From UBA1876 sp003446665 (lineage in GTDB: Bacteria > Synergistota > Synergistia > Synergistales > Thermovirgaceae), in assembly GCA_040616305.1 (NCBI GenBank), contig CP159918.1, positions 1,426,001-1,490,000 on the forward strand: a DNA stretch of 64,000 bases. The letters are read 5' to 3'. The notes under the pieces were generated by a model. It was not told the DNA's origin. It did not search any database and saw only the letters and a list, made by a program, of their open reading frames with translations. Made by a program: the position numbers and the translations under genes. This document shows, one piece after another, positions 34,930 to 43,357 of the stretch (within the stretch, counting starts at the first letter, position 1; every line of letters starts with the position of its first letter).

Positions 34930-35686
34930 TTGTTTCATTCCCTTCAGGTGTTTCGAAACCCCATTTCCTCCATATGTCTTGAGCTTCATCGGAATTGAGA
35001 AACGTCATAAATCGTTTCGCATTCGGGGATGGGCTTTCGCCGATCGCGACGATTTCCACTGGGAGCGTGCCTGCATTTTCCAGCACTTCAAACGTCCCTC
35101 CCGCTTTTATCGCCGTTATCACCGGTACAAGAGCTATGTCAGACGCCCCGCTCTGTGTGGCCAATATACATTGCGGGGCAGTTCCACAGAGGATGAACCG
35201 GCCGCTTTCCATGCCTGCTTCCCACAAACCCGCCATAGAGAGATATTCTTTTGCCATGTTGCCATAAGCCGTAAATTCAGGGTTCGGGACAGCCAAACGG
35301 TCTTTTCCCAAATCCGGCGGCATGGCGTCACCCTCAGGAAGATTCGGTGCCCATGCAGCCAAAAAGCCCAAGGCGCATACCTGAAAGCGTACATCATGGC
35401 CTCGCGAGACGAGCCATTCTATCCATTTCGGGTCCGTTGACAAAAACAGGTCGTAGGGCGCCCCCTGGTCTATCTGACGGGCCAAAGTCCCCGATGACTG
35501 CTTGACTAAGGTCATTGAATCCCCGCCTCCTGCCTCGAAAGACTCCATGATTTCCTCCACGCATGGAGCAATCCCGGCGGCGACCGCAAGGACTCCCTCT
35601 TCTGCCTCTGCTGAACTGAAAGGAATGCAGCCTAAACAAAACAGCGCAACGACAAGAATTTTGATTCCAAGAAGTTTTCCAAACAT
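34922..35686 (-). CDS. modA: Molybdate/tungstate-binding periplasmic protein (ModA-like)
   Basis: Solute-binding protein of about 254 residues. The signal peptide (about 1-25) has a possible lipobox-like LFCLGC but is more likely cleaved near SSAEA. Type II periplasmic-binding fold: LAVAAGIAPCVEEIMESFE near 30 and VKQSSGTLARQIDQGAPYDLF near 53, the oxyanion-binding loops of ModA. Near 170 is ILATQSGASDIALVP. ATG 35686 has AAGGTG eight bases upstream. There are no modB or modC permease genes next to it, so it would need a partner encoded elsewhere. It lies within mocA-yqeB-modA-DUF364, suggesting supply of Mo or W for a molybdenum hydroxylase. Confidence 0.85.
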   Translation of the reverse strand: MFGKLLGIKILVVALFCLGCIPFSSAEAEEGVLAVAAGIAPCVEEIMESFEAGGGDSMTLVKQSSGTLARQIDQGAPYDLFLSTDPKWIEWLVSRGHDVRFQVCALGFLAAWAPNLPEGDAMPPDLGKDRLAVPNPEFTAYGNMAKEYLSMAGLWEAGMESGRFILCGTAPQCILATQSGASDIALVPVITAIKAGGTFEVLENAGTLPVEIVAIGESPSPNAKRFMTFLNSDEAQDIWRKWGFETPEGNETNE

Positions 35687-35748
35687 TACAACGTCACCTT
35701 TCGTCAATTATGCATTTTTGCATGAAACAGCTTGTTTGACTAACCATT

Positions 35749-36524
35749 TTATCGGGTTCTGAGCATGGCTTCCAGGACACCACCCGCAACAGAAAGCGCC
35801 TTGTCGGAGATCGTAAAACAGCTGCTTTTCTCATTCCGGGGATCCACATCGCCAATCTTCATGCCCTCCAAAACAGGCACACCGGGGTGAATCAACCCTC
35901 CAGGCATACCTCTTATGGCCGTCTTTACAGCTATCCCGGCGACTTCGCCCACTTTTCCCCGGCCTCGACAGTATCACCGGTCTCTTTGAAGTTTTTCAGA
36001 AATCCTCTGCCTGGTGATTTCAAAAGCCTGTTCCGGCTTTCTCCGGCGATTTCACCTGGGACTCCGGTGTTGGGTATAGCCAAACCTTCGGAAATGACTC
36101 TGCCCAGATAATGGTCCCTCATGGTTTCCACAACATAAAGGACATCCTGTCCAGCAGTAAAACCTGGACCGATGCCAATAACCCTCGGTGCCATAGTCTT
36201 GCAGGTTCCTATATTATTTTTCGCCATGATTGCATCTATTTCAAAATCCGGCATCAGGTGACTGATGCTTTCCCCTTCGGGATCGATCCACACAGGTACG
36301 GAGTTGTCTTCTTCGGAAAACTCTCCTGCTTCAAGCAATTTGAATTCGATGTCCTCAACCTGGGCACTGCCCTCAAAAACGGCCTGGGCCGCGCTCACCG
36401 TTTTTCGAACCACCACGGGGCGCTCTGTCTCAAGGCTCACCACGCGGTACCCTACATAGTGAAGCCGATAGAGTATCCCCGTCGCCAGGTCGCCACCGCC
36501 CCGAACAATAACTGTTCCCTGCAT
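35749..36524 (-). pseudogene. yqeB: YqeB-like selenium-dependent molybdenum hydroxylase accessory protein, frameshifted
   Basis: EF2563/YqeB family: proteins found with selenium-dependent molybdenum hydroxylases, role in maturation unclear. The first frame (36524-35931) reads TVIVRGGGDLATGILYRLHY, the family's N-terminal signature, and continues to GDTVEAGEKW. The family C-terminus (VGEVAGIAVKTAIRGMPGG, then LIHPGVPVLEGMKIGDVDPR) continues in another frame (35952-35749). The shift maps to a run of four T (A on the coding strand) at 35953-35956. Adding one A there restores GEKVGEVAG and a full-length protein of about 258 residues. It could be a real loss, phase variation in a homopolymer, or a sequencing error. 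Start ATG 36524 is four bases after mocA. Confidence 0.85.
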
Positions 36525-36528
36525 TTTT

Positions 36529-37065
36529 CTATTCGCCTTCTTTCATATCTGCCCGGATTTTTTGGATTTTTTCATAGTCTTCAGGAGTATCCATGTCGAT
36601 AAAGCAGCCTTTCCTGGCCTTTACCAGTTGCACTTCGTCCAAATGACTCCTGATCACCACCCGTCCACCCACATCGCCTTCAGCCGAGCGAAATCTGCGT
36701 AACCAGAGCGGGTCGAAAAAACAGGGGTGGCCGAAACGGTTGTCAGATTCGGGGACAACAGCTGTCTTTCCGGACGGTTTCCTGGAAAAAGCATCCAGGA
36801 TGCTTCCTATGTCATTGCTTGTGAGCAAGGGTAGATCTCCAAGGAGAACGCCGAACTGGGAGCTGCTTCGCCTGCACCACATGAGGAAGTGATGCCAAAG
36901 AAGCATTTTCAGGACATAGGCACCGAGGTTTTCCGGGGAGGCAAGACCATCCCGGCAGGATACTTTTGGCCGCATGACATCCCCGGAATGCTCGAGCGTC
37001 CTTTTCGCTGTCTTGAAGGTGAAAAATTCGCTTTCACCAGAAGCAGTCCTCGAAAAAAGCTCCAA
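36529..37065 (-). CDS. MocA-type molybdenum cofactor nucleotidyltransferase, N-terminus abnormal
   Basis: The last 110 residues (GVLLGDLPLLTSNDIGSILD, then SDNRFGHPCFF and FIDMDTPEDYEKI) match the MobA-like NTP-transferase domain of MocA, which attaches CMP to the molybdenum cofactor. The usual N-terminal nucleotide-binding motif (LAAGxSxRMG) is missing. The first 70 codons fall inside a 220-bp dispersed sequence present again at 44863-45085. So this is a truncated or rearranged gene, probably non-functional, unless the real start lies in another frame. One frame of the repeat reads GITSSCGAGEAAPSS, which resembles the MocA segment expected just before LLGDLP, so a frameshifted mocA is an alternative. 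Confidence 0.6.
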   Translation of the reverse strand: MELFSRTASGESEFFTFKTAKRTLEHSGDVMRPKVSCRDGLASPENLGAYVLKMLLWHHFLMWCRRSSSQFGVLLGDLPLLTSNDIGSILDAFSRKPSGKTAVVPESDNRFGHPCFFDPLWLRRFRSAEGDVGGRVVIRSHLDEVQLVKARKGCFIDMDTPEDYEKIQKIRADMKEGE

Positions 37066-37074
37066 AGGACCTCG
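36855..37074 (-). repeat. Dispersed 220-bp repeat, copy A
   Basis: Read on the minus strand, this segment matches 44863-45085 on the plus strand at roughly 90 percent identity. It runs from a GGTCCTTTGGAGCTTTTTT hairpin-like end to the shared end CAGCTCCCAGT, after which the two copies diverge abruptly. It supplies the N-terminal codons of the mocA-like gene. No transposase or terminal inverted repeat is seen. Confidence 0.75.
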
Positions 37075-37175
37075 GGGTGCGGTCGCGCTGCGATTGCCCC
37101 TTGTATAAAATATGGTACTCTTGATTCGGGCATTTCGAAAAAAACGGGATTATCGAGAAACTGGAGGAAAATTCC

Positions 37176-38090
37176 ATGAAAATGATCAGTTCAGACCATC
37201 ACGTTTTCGCATTTTCCCCTGAGATGGAGCCTGTTCTCGAGGTTTCTCCCGGGGAGCGCATCCTCTTCGAGACGGACGACTGTTTTGCCGGGCAGATCGA
37301 ATCGGAAAAAGACCTGTGCACGGAAATCGACTTCGACTATGTCAATCCCGCCACCGGTCCCGTGGCGGTATCGGGTGCAGGGAAGGGAGATCTTCTCGGA
37401 GTGAAGATCGAAGATGTCGAGGTGGGGAAACAGGCTGTCTCCGTCGTGGTTCCAGGGGCGGGGGTTCTTCCGGGCAGAGTCGGGGTTCCCGTGACGAGAA
37501 CCGTCATGATCGACGCGGAGAAGGGCACCTGTTTCTTCGCAGGCATTTCTCTGCCCCTGAAGCCCATGATCGGCGTCATCGGGGTAGCTCCAGAAGAAGG
37601 AACCTTCCCCACGGGGACACCCGGGGCCCACGGAGGAAACATGGATACCACCGATATCCGCCGGGGAACCACCGTCTGGTTCCCCGTACGCCGGGATGGG
37701 GCCATGCTGGCCATGGGGGACTGCCACGCGGTGATGGGGGACGGAGAAATCGGATGCTCGGGGGCGGAAGTTCCCGCGAAAGTCACGGTGAGACTGGACC
37801 TGCTGAAGGGGGCATCTTCTCCTTGGCCTTTGGCTGTGACGGAGAAGGAGATCATGGTCATCGCCTCGGAAGATACGCTGGACCAGGCTGCGGCCTCGGC
37901 GAGCGAAGCGATGACGGACCTTGTGCGAAAGGGCCTGGGCCTTTCCTTCGAGGATGCCCTGATTCTCTGCTCACTTTCCATGGACCTGAGGATCAGCCAG
38001 GTGGTGGACCCGAAGAAGACTGTCCGGGCGGTCATGCCCCTGTCGGTCCTGCCCTGGGAAAAAGCGAAGGCCGCTCTATCGGAGCGGTGA
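37176..38090 (+). CDS. Acetamidase/formamidase family protein
   Basis: 304 residues, FmdA/AmdA family: zinc-dependent hydrolysis of short-chain amides to the acid and ammonia. It has the family signatures DYVNPATGPVAVSGAGKGD (near 50), GTPGAHGGNMDTTDIRRGTT (near 150) and MGDCHAVMGDGEIGCSGAE (near 186), containing the conserved His/Asp/Glu metal and catalytic residues. The start follows GGAGG by eight bases (MKMISSDHH). It is monocistronic and divergent from the mocA operon. Its base composition is more GC-rich than its neighbours. Likely cytoplasmic. Confidence 0.92.
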   Translation: MKMISSDHHVFAFSPEMEPVLEVSPGERILFETDDCFAGQIESEKDLCTEIDFDYVNPATGPVAVSGAGKGDLLGVKIEDVEVGKQAVSVVVPGAGVLPGRVGVPVTRTVMIDAEKGTCFFAGISLPLKPMIGVIGVAPEEGTFPTGTPGAHGGNMDTTDIRRGTTVWFPVRRDGAMLAMGDCHAVMGDGEIGCSGAEVPAKVTVRLDLLKGASSPWPLAVTEKEIMVIASEDTLDQAAASASEAMTDLVRKGLGLSFEDALILCSLSMDLRISQVVDPKKTVRAVMPLSVLPWEKAKAALSER

Positions 38091-38153
38091 AGCCGGCCAG
38101 GATTCCCCCGGTGGTTTCCCGGCCTGGGACAACCTGACGGTCCTTTCGACCTA

Positions 38154-38220
38154 TTGCCTCACGTAAAAATCTACACGAAACGGTAACGTTGCCTCACGAA
38201 GAAAACTAGACGAAAGGGGG
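38154..38220. repeat. Two tandem imperfect copies of a 30-bp IS end repeat
   Basis: Units at 38154-38183 and 38189-38220 both read TTGCCTCACG, then an A-rich stretch, CTA, and ACGAAA. On the minus strand they follow the transposase fragment (38225-38539) and look like the multiple end repeats typical of DDE insertion sequences. Confidence 0.6.
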
Positions 38221-38224
38221 CTCT

Positions 38225-38539
38225 CTATCTGCAGCCTTCCTTAGGGTCTATCCGTTCCTTCGACACCAGTTTAGTAGAGGGCTGGAAGAAATTCACGTAC
38301 AACCTGAGCACATCATAGAGGTCATTCATTATGCACACCTCTTCTTCCGTATCATACCTTGCATACCCGACGGCTCTTCTGGCAACGGCCCAGTTCTTCT
38401 GCTCCACGAAGCAGTTGTGGTTTTTCCTTGGCGTCCTCGCCAGGGTGAAGGTGATGTCTTCGTCCTGGCAATAATCGTACAGATGATGGTTGATAAAGGC
38501 CGAGTCATTGTCCGAGTCCAGGCCGAGCAGCGGGAAGGG
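38225..38539 (-). pseudogene. C-terminal fragment of a DDE integrase-type transposase
   Basis: About 100 codons reading LLGLDSDNDSAFINHHLYDY, then ARTPRKNHNCFVEQKNWAVAR and YVNFFQPSTKLVSKERI. This is the rve-type catalytic core: the D of LDSDN and the E of FVEQ are the second and third acidic residues. The N-terminal half is absent: an IS21-family end begins exactly at 38540. The extreme C-terminus is also degenerate. An inactive remnant. Confidence 0.85.
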
Positions 38540-38686
38540 TGTCGCAGACACCCCTAGGATATAGCTAAGGGGACATTCAGTTCCCACACATGAAAACACT
38601 CCCGCCGTGAAATCGGGGAACGGATATGGCATCCTTGGTTCAGGAAGAATCTGGACTGGGGGTGCCGGCCGTGCCCAAGCCGTCCC
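38540..38686 (+). mobile_element. Left-end remnant of an IS21-family element
   Basis: It starts TGTCGCAGACACCCCTAGGA, identical to the left end of the intact element at 51944. It stays similar through the istA leader to GGGTGCCG-CCGTG-CCAAGC, then diverges at about 38687. It interrupts the transposase fragment on the other strand. The solo end has no istA/istB body. Confidence 0.85.
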
Positions 38687-38909
38687 TGGGTGCAGTGAGT
38701 CCGTTGGAACATCGGAGGAGTCTAAATTTGGCTGCGTAAACAGTCCAAGAAAACATCCGCGCCTCCCATGATCGGCACACCTCCAGGAACCTATTTTACT
38801 CAGCACCGTCATTCAACGGGGGCTCAAAAACCCTGTTTGCACCGATTGCTGAATACATCATGTTTGTAACCCTGGATTTTCCTGTCGAAGATCTTCAGGT
38901 TCCAGGAAT

Positions 38910-40946
38910 TTATTTCCTTTCTTCAGGAAATGATATCCCGGCTTCTTCGATAGTTCTCCTCACTTCTTCCCCGCCATATTCATAAAGATCAGCGATTTCC
39001 TCCATGGCCTTTTTGTGCCCCATCCGGGCGGCTTTCAAGAACCATCTCAAAGCCTCGTCGTCAGACAGTTCCCAGATCGAACACTCAACCCCAACCCTGT
39101 ACATAGCCTCGGCATTACCCTTTTCGGCCGCTCTCAGATCCCATTTCTTCTGCACCTCTTCCTGGGAATCCAGATCCTCCTCGAATGCAGGCCTGGGGAA
39201 ATAGGCACAACCCCATTTCCCATTAATTTTCACCGGAACGTGGTCGACCCACAAATTCTTCCGGTAATCCTCCAAGACGGGCTTCACGGCCCATTTGTTT
39301 TCGCAATCGATGAAACCGTATCTGTCACCGACTTTTACGGGAACCACAGACATTCCGAATGCACCGCATTCTTCGAACAAAGGCCCTTCCGCCAGATCCG
39401 AAGGACTGATGCTTTTGATCTCGGACCGTAAATCTGCAGGGTGCATATAATTTATTATGTCATCGTATTCCGGGTCTTCCTCATTTATGTCCGGGGGAAG
39501 TAATTCGAACACAGGCTTGACCACCCAATCTCCATAGGCATTCATTACTCCCCATTTTTTCCCGTCCACTCTTACCAAGCCGGTACCCTGGCTGAAGACA
39601 AAGGCTTTCTCGAATCCCGAATCGGAAAGGAACCGCCCGTTTTTATCAAGATAGTTGTACTTGCCGCCCTTGCTGACCAACAAGCAACCGCAATGCCAAT
39701 AAGAGCCGATCGTGTCAAAGACGGGTTCAAGAATCCATTCGCCTTTGTCGTTGATTAAGCCTCGTTTCCCGTCCTTTTCCACCACGGCACAGATTCCTCC
39801 ATCGCCATCATGAACAGGTTTCACCTCTTCGAAGAGGGGCTCGATAAGCCAGTTCCCTTCGCCGTCTATCAAACCCCACTTCCCGCCCGAGGAAGCGCCA
39901 GCGAGTCCTTCATGGAAAAACGCGAGCTCGTCGAACTGTGGCTTGATGACCCATTGGCCTTTTTCGTCGATGACTCCCCACTTGCCTTGCTTTGAAGCTT
40001 CCGCCAGGCCATTTAAAAAGAATCCGATTTCATCGAAGGCGGAATCTCCGAGCATTTCCCCTTCCGTGTTGAAAAGCTTTACCCCGTCGCCGGATGCGGC
40101 TTTAAAGATTCCGCTATTGAGCAGCTCGATTCCGTCTTCGTATTCCGGCTCGATCAACCAGCCGGAATTACCTCTTTTTACGCCCCATTTCCCGTCCTTC
40201 TTCACGAAGCAAAAGCCTTTCCGGACTTTTACATCCTGGTAGTCAGGTTCAACGACCCAGTTGCCCTTGAGATCTATTACACCCCATTTGTCACCTTGTT
40301 TTGCCCCTATAAGGTTTGAATACGAATCGAGCGAAAATAGTTTTGCAAACACTGGTTCAACGATCCATTCGCCTTGTTCGTTCTTGATTCCCGTCTTTTC
40401 TCCCTGTTCGCAGACGTAAATTAGCCCCTCGTCCGTGCCGTATGACCGAACGTAGTCAAAGGAGGGGTCGACCAGCAAGCCGCCTTTATTGCGGTCCAGG
40501 ACTCCGTACTTGTGGTCAACTTCTATCACCAGCCCGTCAGAAAACACCTTTTCCCCTTCCACTGCAGGTTCAAGAATCCAATCACGTTTTTCGAGGTCGA
40601 AGACGCCATGTTTCCCGTTTTTAACCAGAATTACGGCAGAACCCCCTCTACAGGGTTTTATTTCACCAAATTGGGGTTCAAGGACCCACTTGCCTTCCAG
40701 GTCCATCAGGCCCCAATCACCGCTGCGTTTGACCCCCACCAGGCTGTATTCCTTATTGAAGGGCCCCGATGTCCCCAAAAGCATGACGTCATCGAAAACC
40801 GCCGGAATCACCATGTTTTCGAGGACTTCCCTCTCCCATTCTTTTTGTTGCTGCGGGGATTCCGGGTAAATCTGCAAACCCGCCTGGCCATTGCCAGAAG
40901 CGCCCGGTTTGGTCTTCCCGCCGCCGTCTCGTTCATGGTTGTCCAT
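38910..40946 (-). CDS. WG-repeat protein with Sel1-like C-terminus
   Basis: 678 residues. From about 40 to 560 there are about 13 WG repeats of the form GKWGVIDEKGQWVIKPQF (others include DKWGVIDLKGNWVVEPDY), forming a beta-propeller or superhelix-like scaffold. The C-terminus (about 600-660) has a Sel1/TPR-like unit, AEAMYRVGVECS and ALRWFLKAARMGHKKAME. The N-terminus is short, polar and without a signal peptide. ATG 40946 has AAGGGGG eight bases upstream. It is 18 bp downstream of the unknown gene at 40965-41564 on the same strand, so the two probably form an operon. WG proteins are common but mostly uncharacterised; some lie in polymorphic toxin or defence loci. Confidence 0.88.
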   Translation of the reverse strand: MDNHERDGGGKTKPGASGNGQAGLQIYPESPQQQKEWEREVLENMVIPAVFDDVMLLGTSGPFNKEYSLVGVKRSGDWGLMDLEGKWVLEPQFGEIKPCRGGSAVILVKNGKHGVFDLEKRDWILEPAVEGEKVFSDGLVIEVDHKYGVLDRNKGGLLVDPSFDYVRSYGTDEGLIYVCEQGEKTGIKNEQGEWIVEPVFAKLFSLDSYSNLIGAKQGDKWGVIDLKGNWVVEPDYQDVKVRKGFCFVKKDGKWGVKRGNSGWLIEPEYEDGIELLNSGIFKAASGDGVKLFNTEGEMLGDSAFDEIGFFLNGLAEASKQGKWGVIDEKGQWVIKPQFDELAFFHEGLAGASSGGKWGLIDGEGNWLIEPLFEEVKPVHDGDGGICAVVEKDGKRGLINDKGEWILEPVFDTIGSYWHCGCLLVSKGGKYNYLDKNGRFLSDSGFEKAFVFSQGTGLVRVDGKKWGVMNAYGDWVVKPVFELLPPDINEEDPEYDDIINYMHPADLRSEIKSISPSDLAEGPLFEECGAFGMSVVPVKVGDRYGFIDCENKWAVKPVLEDYRKNLWVDHVPVKINGKWGCAYFPRPAFEEDLDSQEEVQKKWDLRAAEKGNAEAMYRVGVECSIWELSDDEALRWFLKAARMGHKKAMEEIADLYEYGGEEVRRTIEEAGISFPEERK

Positions 40947-40964
40947 CTATGTATCCCCCTTTTC

Positions 40965-41564
40965 TCAGTAGCCCGGCTTCAGTTCCTCTTCAAGCGGCTG
41001 GAGCACCCATTCGTCGGCCTCTAGGAATATCTCACCTTCGGGAAAAGGCATATCGTCCCCAAGATTGAAAGGGATTGCATTATCCCAGAATGTGATGTGA
41101 CCCCATATTTCTTCACGGATGTCACAGAGCGGCTCGAGCCGGAAAAGCCGATCCACTTCCTCCCTGGAAAGGCATGGCACCCAGAGAGGGGCAATATCTT
41201 TTTTCCCTTCCAGCGGCAGCTCCATCCAGCCTGCTTTCATCAATCTGGATCTGAGTATGTTTTTCAGATTTTGGCAGTCACGGTGCAATTTCGCGTCCTT
41301 TTCTTCGATCTGGGCGAGGAGTACCTTTCCCCTGGGTTCAACCCTGAAGACCCGCCCCTTGTGTCTTGCACTTTCCAACGCAAGTTCTGGCGTGGGACTC
41401 GCAAAAATGGCATGGCGCCGGCAGGGGTACCCTTCGGGTCTTTTCCATTCCCAGAGGTTATCCACCACGTAGGGGACATTCCCCGGCGGCCGCATAGTCG
41501 AACTCTTCTTCCTCGGGTTGCCCTTCCAGGCGTCTTCTCTCTCGCAGCGATACAAAACCTTCAT
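40965..41564 (-). CDS. Unknown protein, partner of the WG-repeat protein
   Basis: About 199 residues, not recognised. Start ATG 41564 (MKVLYRCERED) is eight bases after GAAAGGA; an ATG at 41573 directly touches that site. The N-terminal part, LYRCEREDAWKG, then RRHAIFASPTPELALESA and FRVEPRGKVLL, resembles the order of small ADP-ribosyltransferase-like or RES-like folds (an Arg early, a Ser/Thr strand, then a helix). The expected late catalytic Glu cannot be identified with confidence. No membrane segment. It sits between the truncated DUF2779 gene and the WG gene, all in one direction. An effector or modifier role is speculation. Confidence 0.45.
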   Translation of the reverse strand: MKVLYRCEREDAWKGNPRKKSSTMRPPGNVPYVVDNLWEWKRPEGYPCRRHAIFASPTPELALESARHKGRVFRVEPRGKVLLAQIEEKDAKLHRDCQNLKNILRSRLMKAGWMELPLEGKKDIAPLWVPCLSREEVDRLFRLEPLCDIREEIWGHITFWDNAIPFNLGDDMPFPEGEIFLEADEWVLQPLEEELKPGY

Positions 41565-41603
41565 CTTCCCCATCCTTTCAGTACCGAAAAAAAACGACCC
41601 GCC

Positions 41604-41936
41604 TCAGGCGGCTCCCGTCATGTCTTTCCAGCCTTCATATATCATCCCCATGGCGAGGGTGTCCAGTTCGCAGTATTTCAAAAGCGCCTCGGCAATTCTT
41701 TTTCGTTCCCCTTCCCCCATGTCGGAAAACTGCATGGCGGCCCAGGCCATCATGGCCGCCCCGCCTTCCCGGATCCCGTCATCTTCTTTTGTGACGAACT
41801 GTTCGAGCTCATCATAGTTGACCCCTTCGAAGATCTCCGGGAGCAGACTGTAAGGACAAAGAACCCTGCCCTTTTCGAACCGAACCCATGTCCAGTCCTT
41901 GAAATTCAGGCTTTGTATCCCGCCTACGGCGACATA
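41604..41936 (-). pseudogene. C-terminal fragment of a DUF2779 protein
   Basis: About 110 codons ending GGAAMMAWAAMQFSDMGEGE, then RIAEALLKYCELDTLAMGMI and the stop. The YCELDTLAMxMIYE ending is the hallmark of DUF2779, usually found at the C-terminus of DnaQ-like/PD-(D/E)XK exonuclease proteins of 500-600 residues. The 5' part is missing because an inverted IS21 right end starts at 41937. A fused reading frame continues into IS sequence to 42125 but is not a natural N-terminus. Confidence 0.75.
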
Positions 41937-42105
41937 TGTCAAGGGACACCCACTTTCCCGCAGGTGTACACATTCCTTCATGACCGTGCAGGTGTAATTC
42001 CTGAACTCCCGTAGTGGTAATTTTTCACCCAATTTCTGAGCCCTTGCACACAATGCGTTGTTTTTCTCGTTTCGCTCACTCCTCCCTTTCGTTGTCCCGG
42101 CTGGC
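41937..42105 (-). mobile_element. Right-end remnant of the IS21-family element
   Basis: Read on the minus strand it matches 54150-54328: the last istB codons (CGAAAGG-AGGAG), then AAGGGCTCAGAAA-TTGGGTG and the end GGACA. The outer end here, TGTCAAGGGACACCCACTTT, has one end-repeat unit fewer than the intact element. It truncates the DUF2779 gene on one side and abuts a different istB fragment on the other. Confidence 0.85.
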
Positions 42106-42106
42106 G

Positions 42107-42628
42107 AACGTTTCCGAAGCCTCACTCTGGGACTTGGCCTCCGGGGACTTCGTGGATCGCAGGCAGAACGTTATCCTCGTGGGGAACCCCGGTACCGGGA
42201 AGACCCCTCTGGCCATTGGTTTGGGAAGGAGGCTCTGCGAGAAGGGATTCTCTGTCCGTTTCACACAGGCTGCGTCACTGGCGACGGAACTTTCCGAAGC
42301 CGCAGAGGACAAGGTGCTGGGACGGCTTCTCAAGACACTCGAAAGAGTCGATCTCCTGATTCTGGACGAGCTCTCCTATGTGTCCTTTACGAAAAGCCAG
42401 TCGGAACTCCTGTTTCACGCCTTGTCGGCAAGGAACGAGAAAGGGAGCGTGATGATAACGACGAATCTCGAGTTCTCCAAATGGACGGAGCTTTTCTCCG
42501 ATCCGATGCTCGCGGCCGCGATGATTGACAGGATCACGCACCGCTCGCATATTCTGGACATGAACGGCGCCTCTTATCGATTGGCCGAGACGAAACGCCG
42601 GAAAGCGAAAAAAAGTAGCTCAATTTAA
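42107..42628 (+). pseudogene. IstB-like transposition ATPase fragment of a second IS21 type
   Basis: About 170 codons with Walker A VILVGNPGTGKTPLAIGL, Walker B LLILDELSYVSF and sensor segment MITTNLEFSKW, as in IstB helper ATPases. The N-terminal third is lost at the junction with the inverted IS21 remnant. It differs clearly from the intact istB at 53375, so it comes from another element. Walker A has Pro where most IstB proteins have His (GKTHLA). Confidence 0.85.
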
Positions 42629-42636
42629 ATGAGCAG

Positions 42637-42705
42637 GTGGCTCAGTTTTACGTGAGCACGGGTGGCTCACTTTTGATGAGCACGTGGCTCAGTTTTATAT
42701 GGACA
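42637..42705. repeat. Three short end repeats of the second IS21-type element
   Basis: Units beginning GTGGCTCA at 42637, 42662 and 42684 (GTGGCTCAGTTTTACGTGAG and variants), spaced 25 and 22 bases. Arrays of terminal repeats just after istB are typical of IS21-family right ends. The array stops where the IS3 remnant starts. Confidence 0.65.
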
Positions 42706-42932
42706 TTCGCAAAGCCTTCTTGCACTGGGTGATCTGGTTCGGGCGGATCTCGTATTTGGTCGCAATCTCGGCTACGGTGTTCTGTTCCCGCAACACTTCA
42801 AGCACGACCTTTGGCCTTGAATTTCGCATCGTAACGCTTTCTCATGACGGTGATTGGTCCCTCCCCGTTTTGGCTTCCGCCGGGGCCATGGTATCACCTT
42901 AAGCACTGGTCCAGTTTTCGGGGAGTAGCTCA
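42700..42932 (-). mobile_element. IS3-family remnant: terminal repeat and OrfA start
   Basis: On the minus strand it begins TGAGCTACTCCCCGAAAACT (outer end at 42932). It then encodes MRKRYDAKFK, and after a one-base frameshift VVLEVLREQNTVAEIATKYE, the helix-turn-helix N-terminus of IS3 OrfA. The frame ends at the second IS21-type right end. A second, differently truncated copy lies at 55790-55926. Confidence 0.8.
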
Positions 42933-42959
42933 GAAACCGGTGACACTATTCAAAAACCA

Positions 42960-43267
42960 GAAAAATTTGACCCCTCCGAGCTCCTCGACGGGGTCTTCAA
43001 CATAACCCTGGGCGATCCTGCCCGTGCAAAAATCTGGATCTCCGCCTCACAGGCCAAATATGTGCAGCAGCGAAAATTCTTTCAAAAACAGATGATTGAA
43101 ACACTCAACGACGGCTCCATCATCATGGAGATCGACACCTCGGGCCGGTTCGACCTCAAGCAATGGGTCCTGAGCCGGTAGCCGAAGCCAGGGTCCCGGA
43201 GCCCTAAGAACTGCGCCGGGAGCTGGCCGACGAGGTCCGGCGAATGGCGGGGAATCACAATATTTGA
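42960..43267 (+). pseudogene. C-terminal remnant of a WYL-domain transcriptional regulator
   Basis: The frame reads VFNITLGDPARAKIWISASQ, then MIETLNDGSIIMEIDTSGRF and LKQWVLSR, a stop, and in a shifted frame ELRRELADEVRRMAGNHNI. This is the last part of the WYL domain and its C-terminal extension, as in PafB/BrxR-like regulators. The helix-turn-helix part is missing, replaced by the IS3 end at 42932. WYL regulators often control defence islands, so its loss may matter for the operon at 45 kb. Confidence 0.75.
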
Positions 43268-43357
43268 CATAAAATATACCTTTAAGCTGAGTGCAAAACA
43301 TTTTCGAGTAAATAGCTCAGCGCGAAAAAACTTTTGAAAGACAATATCCCAATTATT

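Noticed and set aside
35749..36524. Selenocysteine recoding or programmed frameshift in yqeB
   Set aside because: The break is a frame change at a T4 run, not an in-frame TGA, and the stop of the first frame is TAG; no stimulatory structure is apparent.
37316..38137. Open frame of 273 codons on the plus strand rich in Arg and Gly
   Set aside because: Shadow of the acetamidase gene in another frame; the acetamidase frame has clear family motifs and a ribosome site.
38154..38220. Two 30-bp direct repeats with a short gap, considered as a tiny CRISPR array
   Set aside because: Only two units, imperfect, a 5-bp gap that is too short for a spacer, and next to a transposase fragment whose end repeats they fit. 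No cas genes in the window.
42637..42705. Three GTGGCTCA repeats considered as CRISPR or iterons
   Set aside because: Spacing of 22-25 bases with no spacers, immediately after an istB fragment; typical IS21 end repeats.
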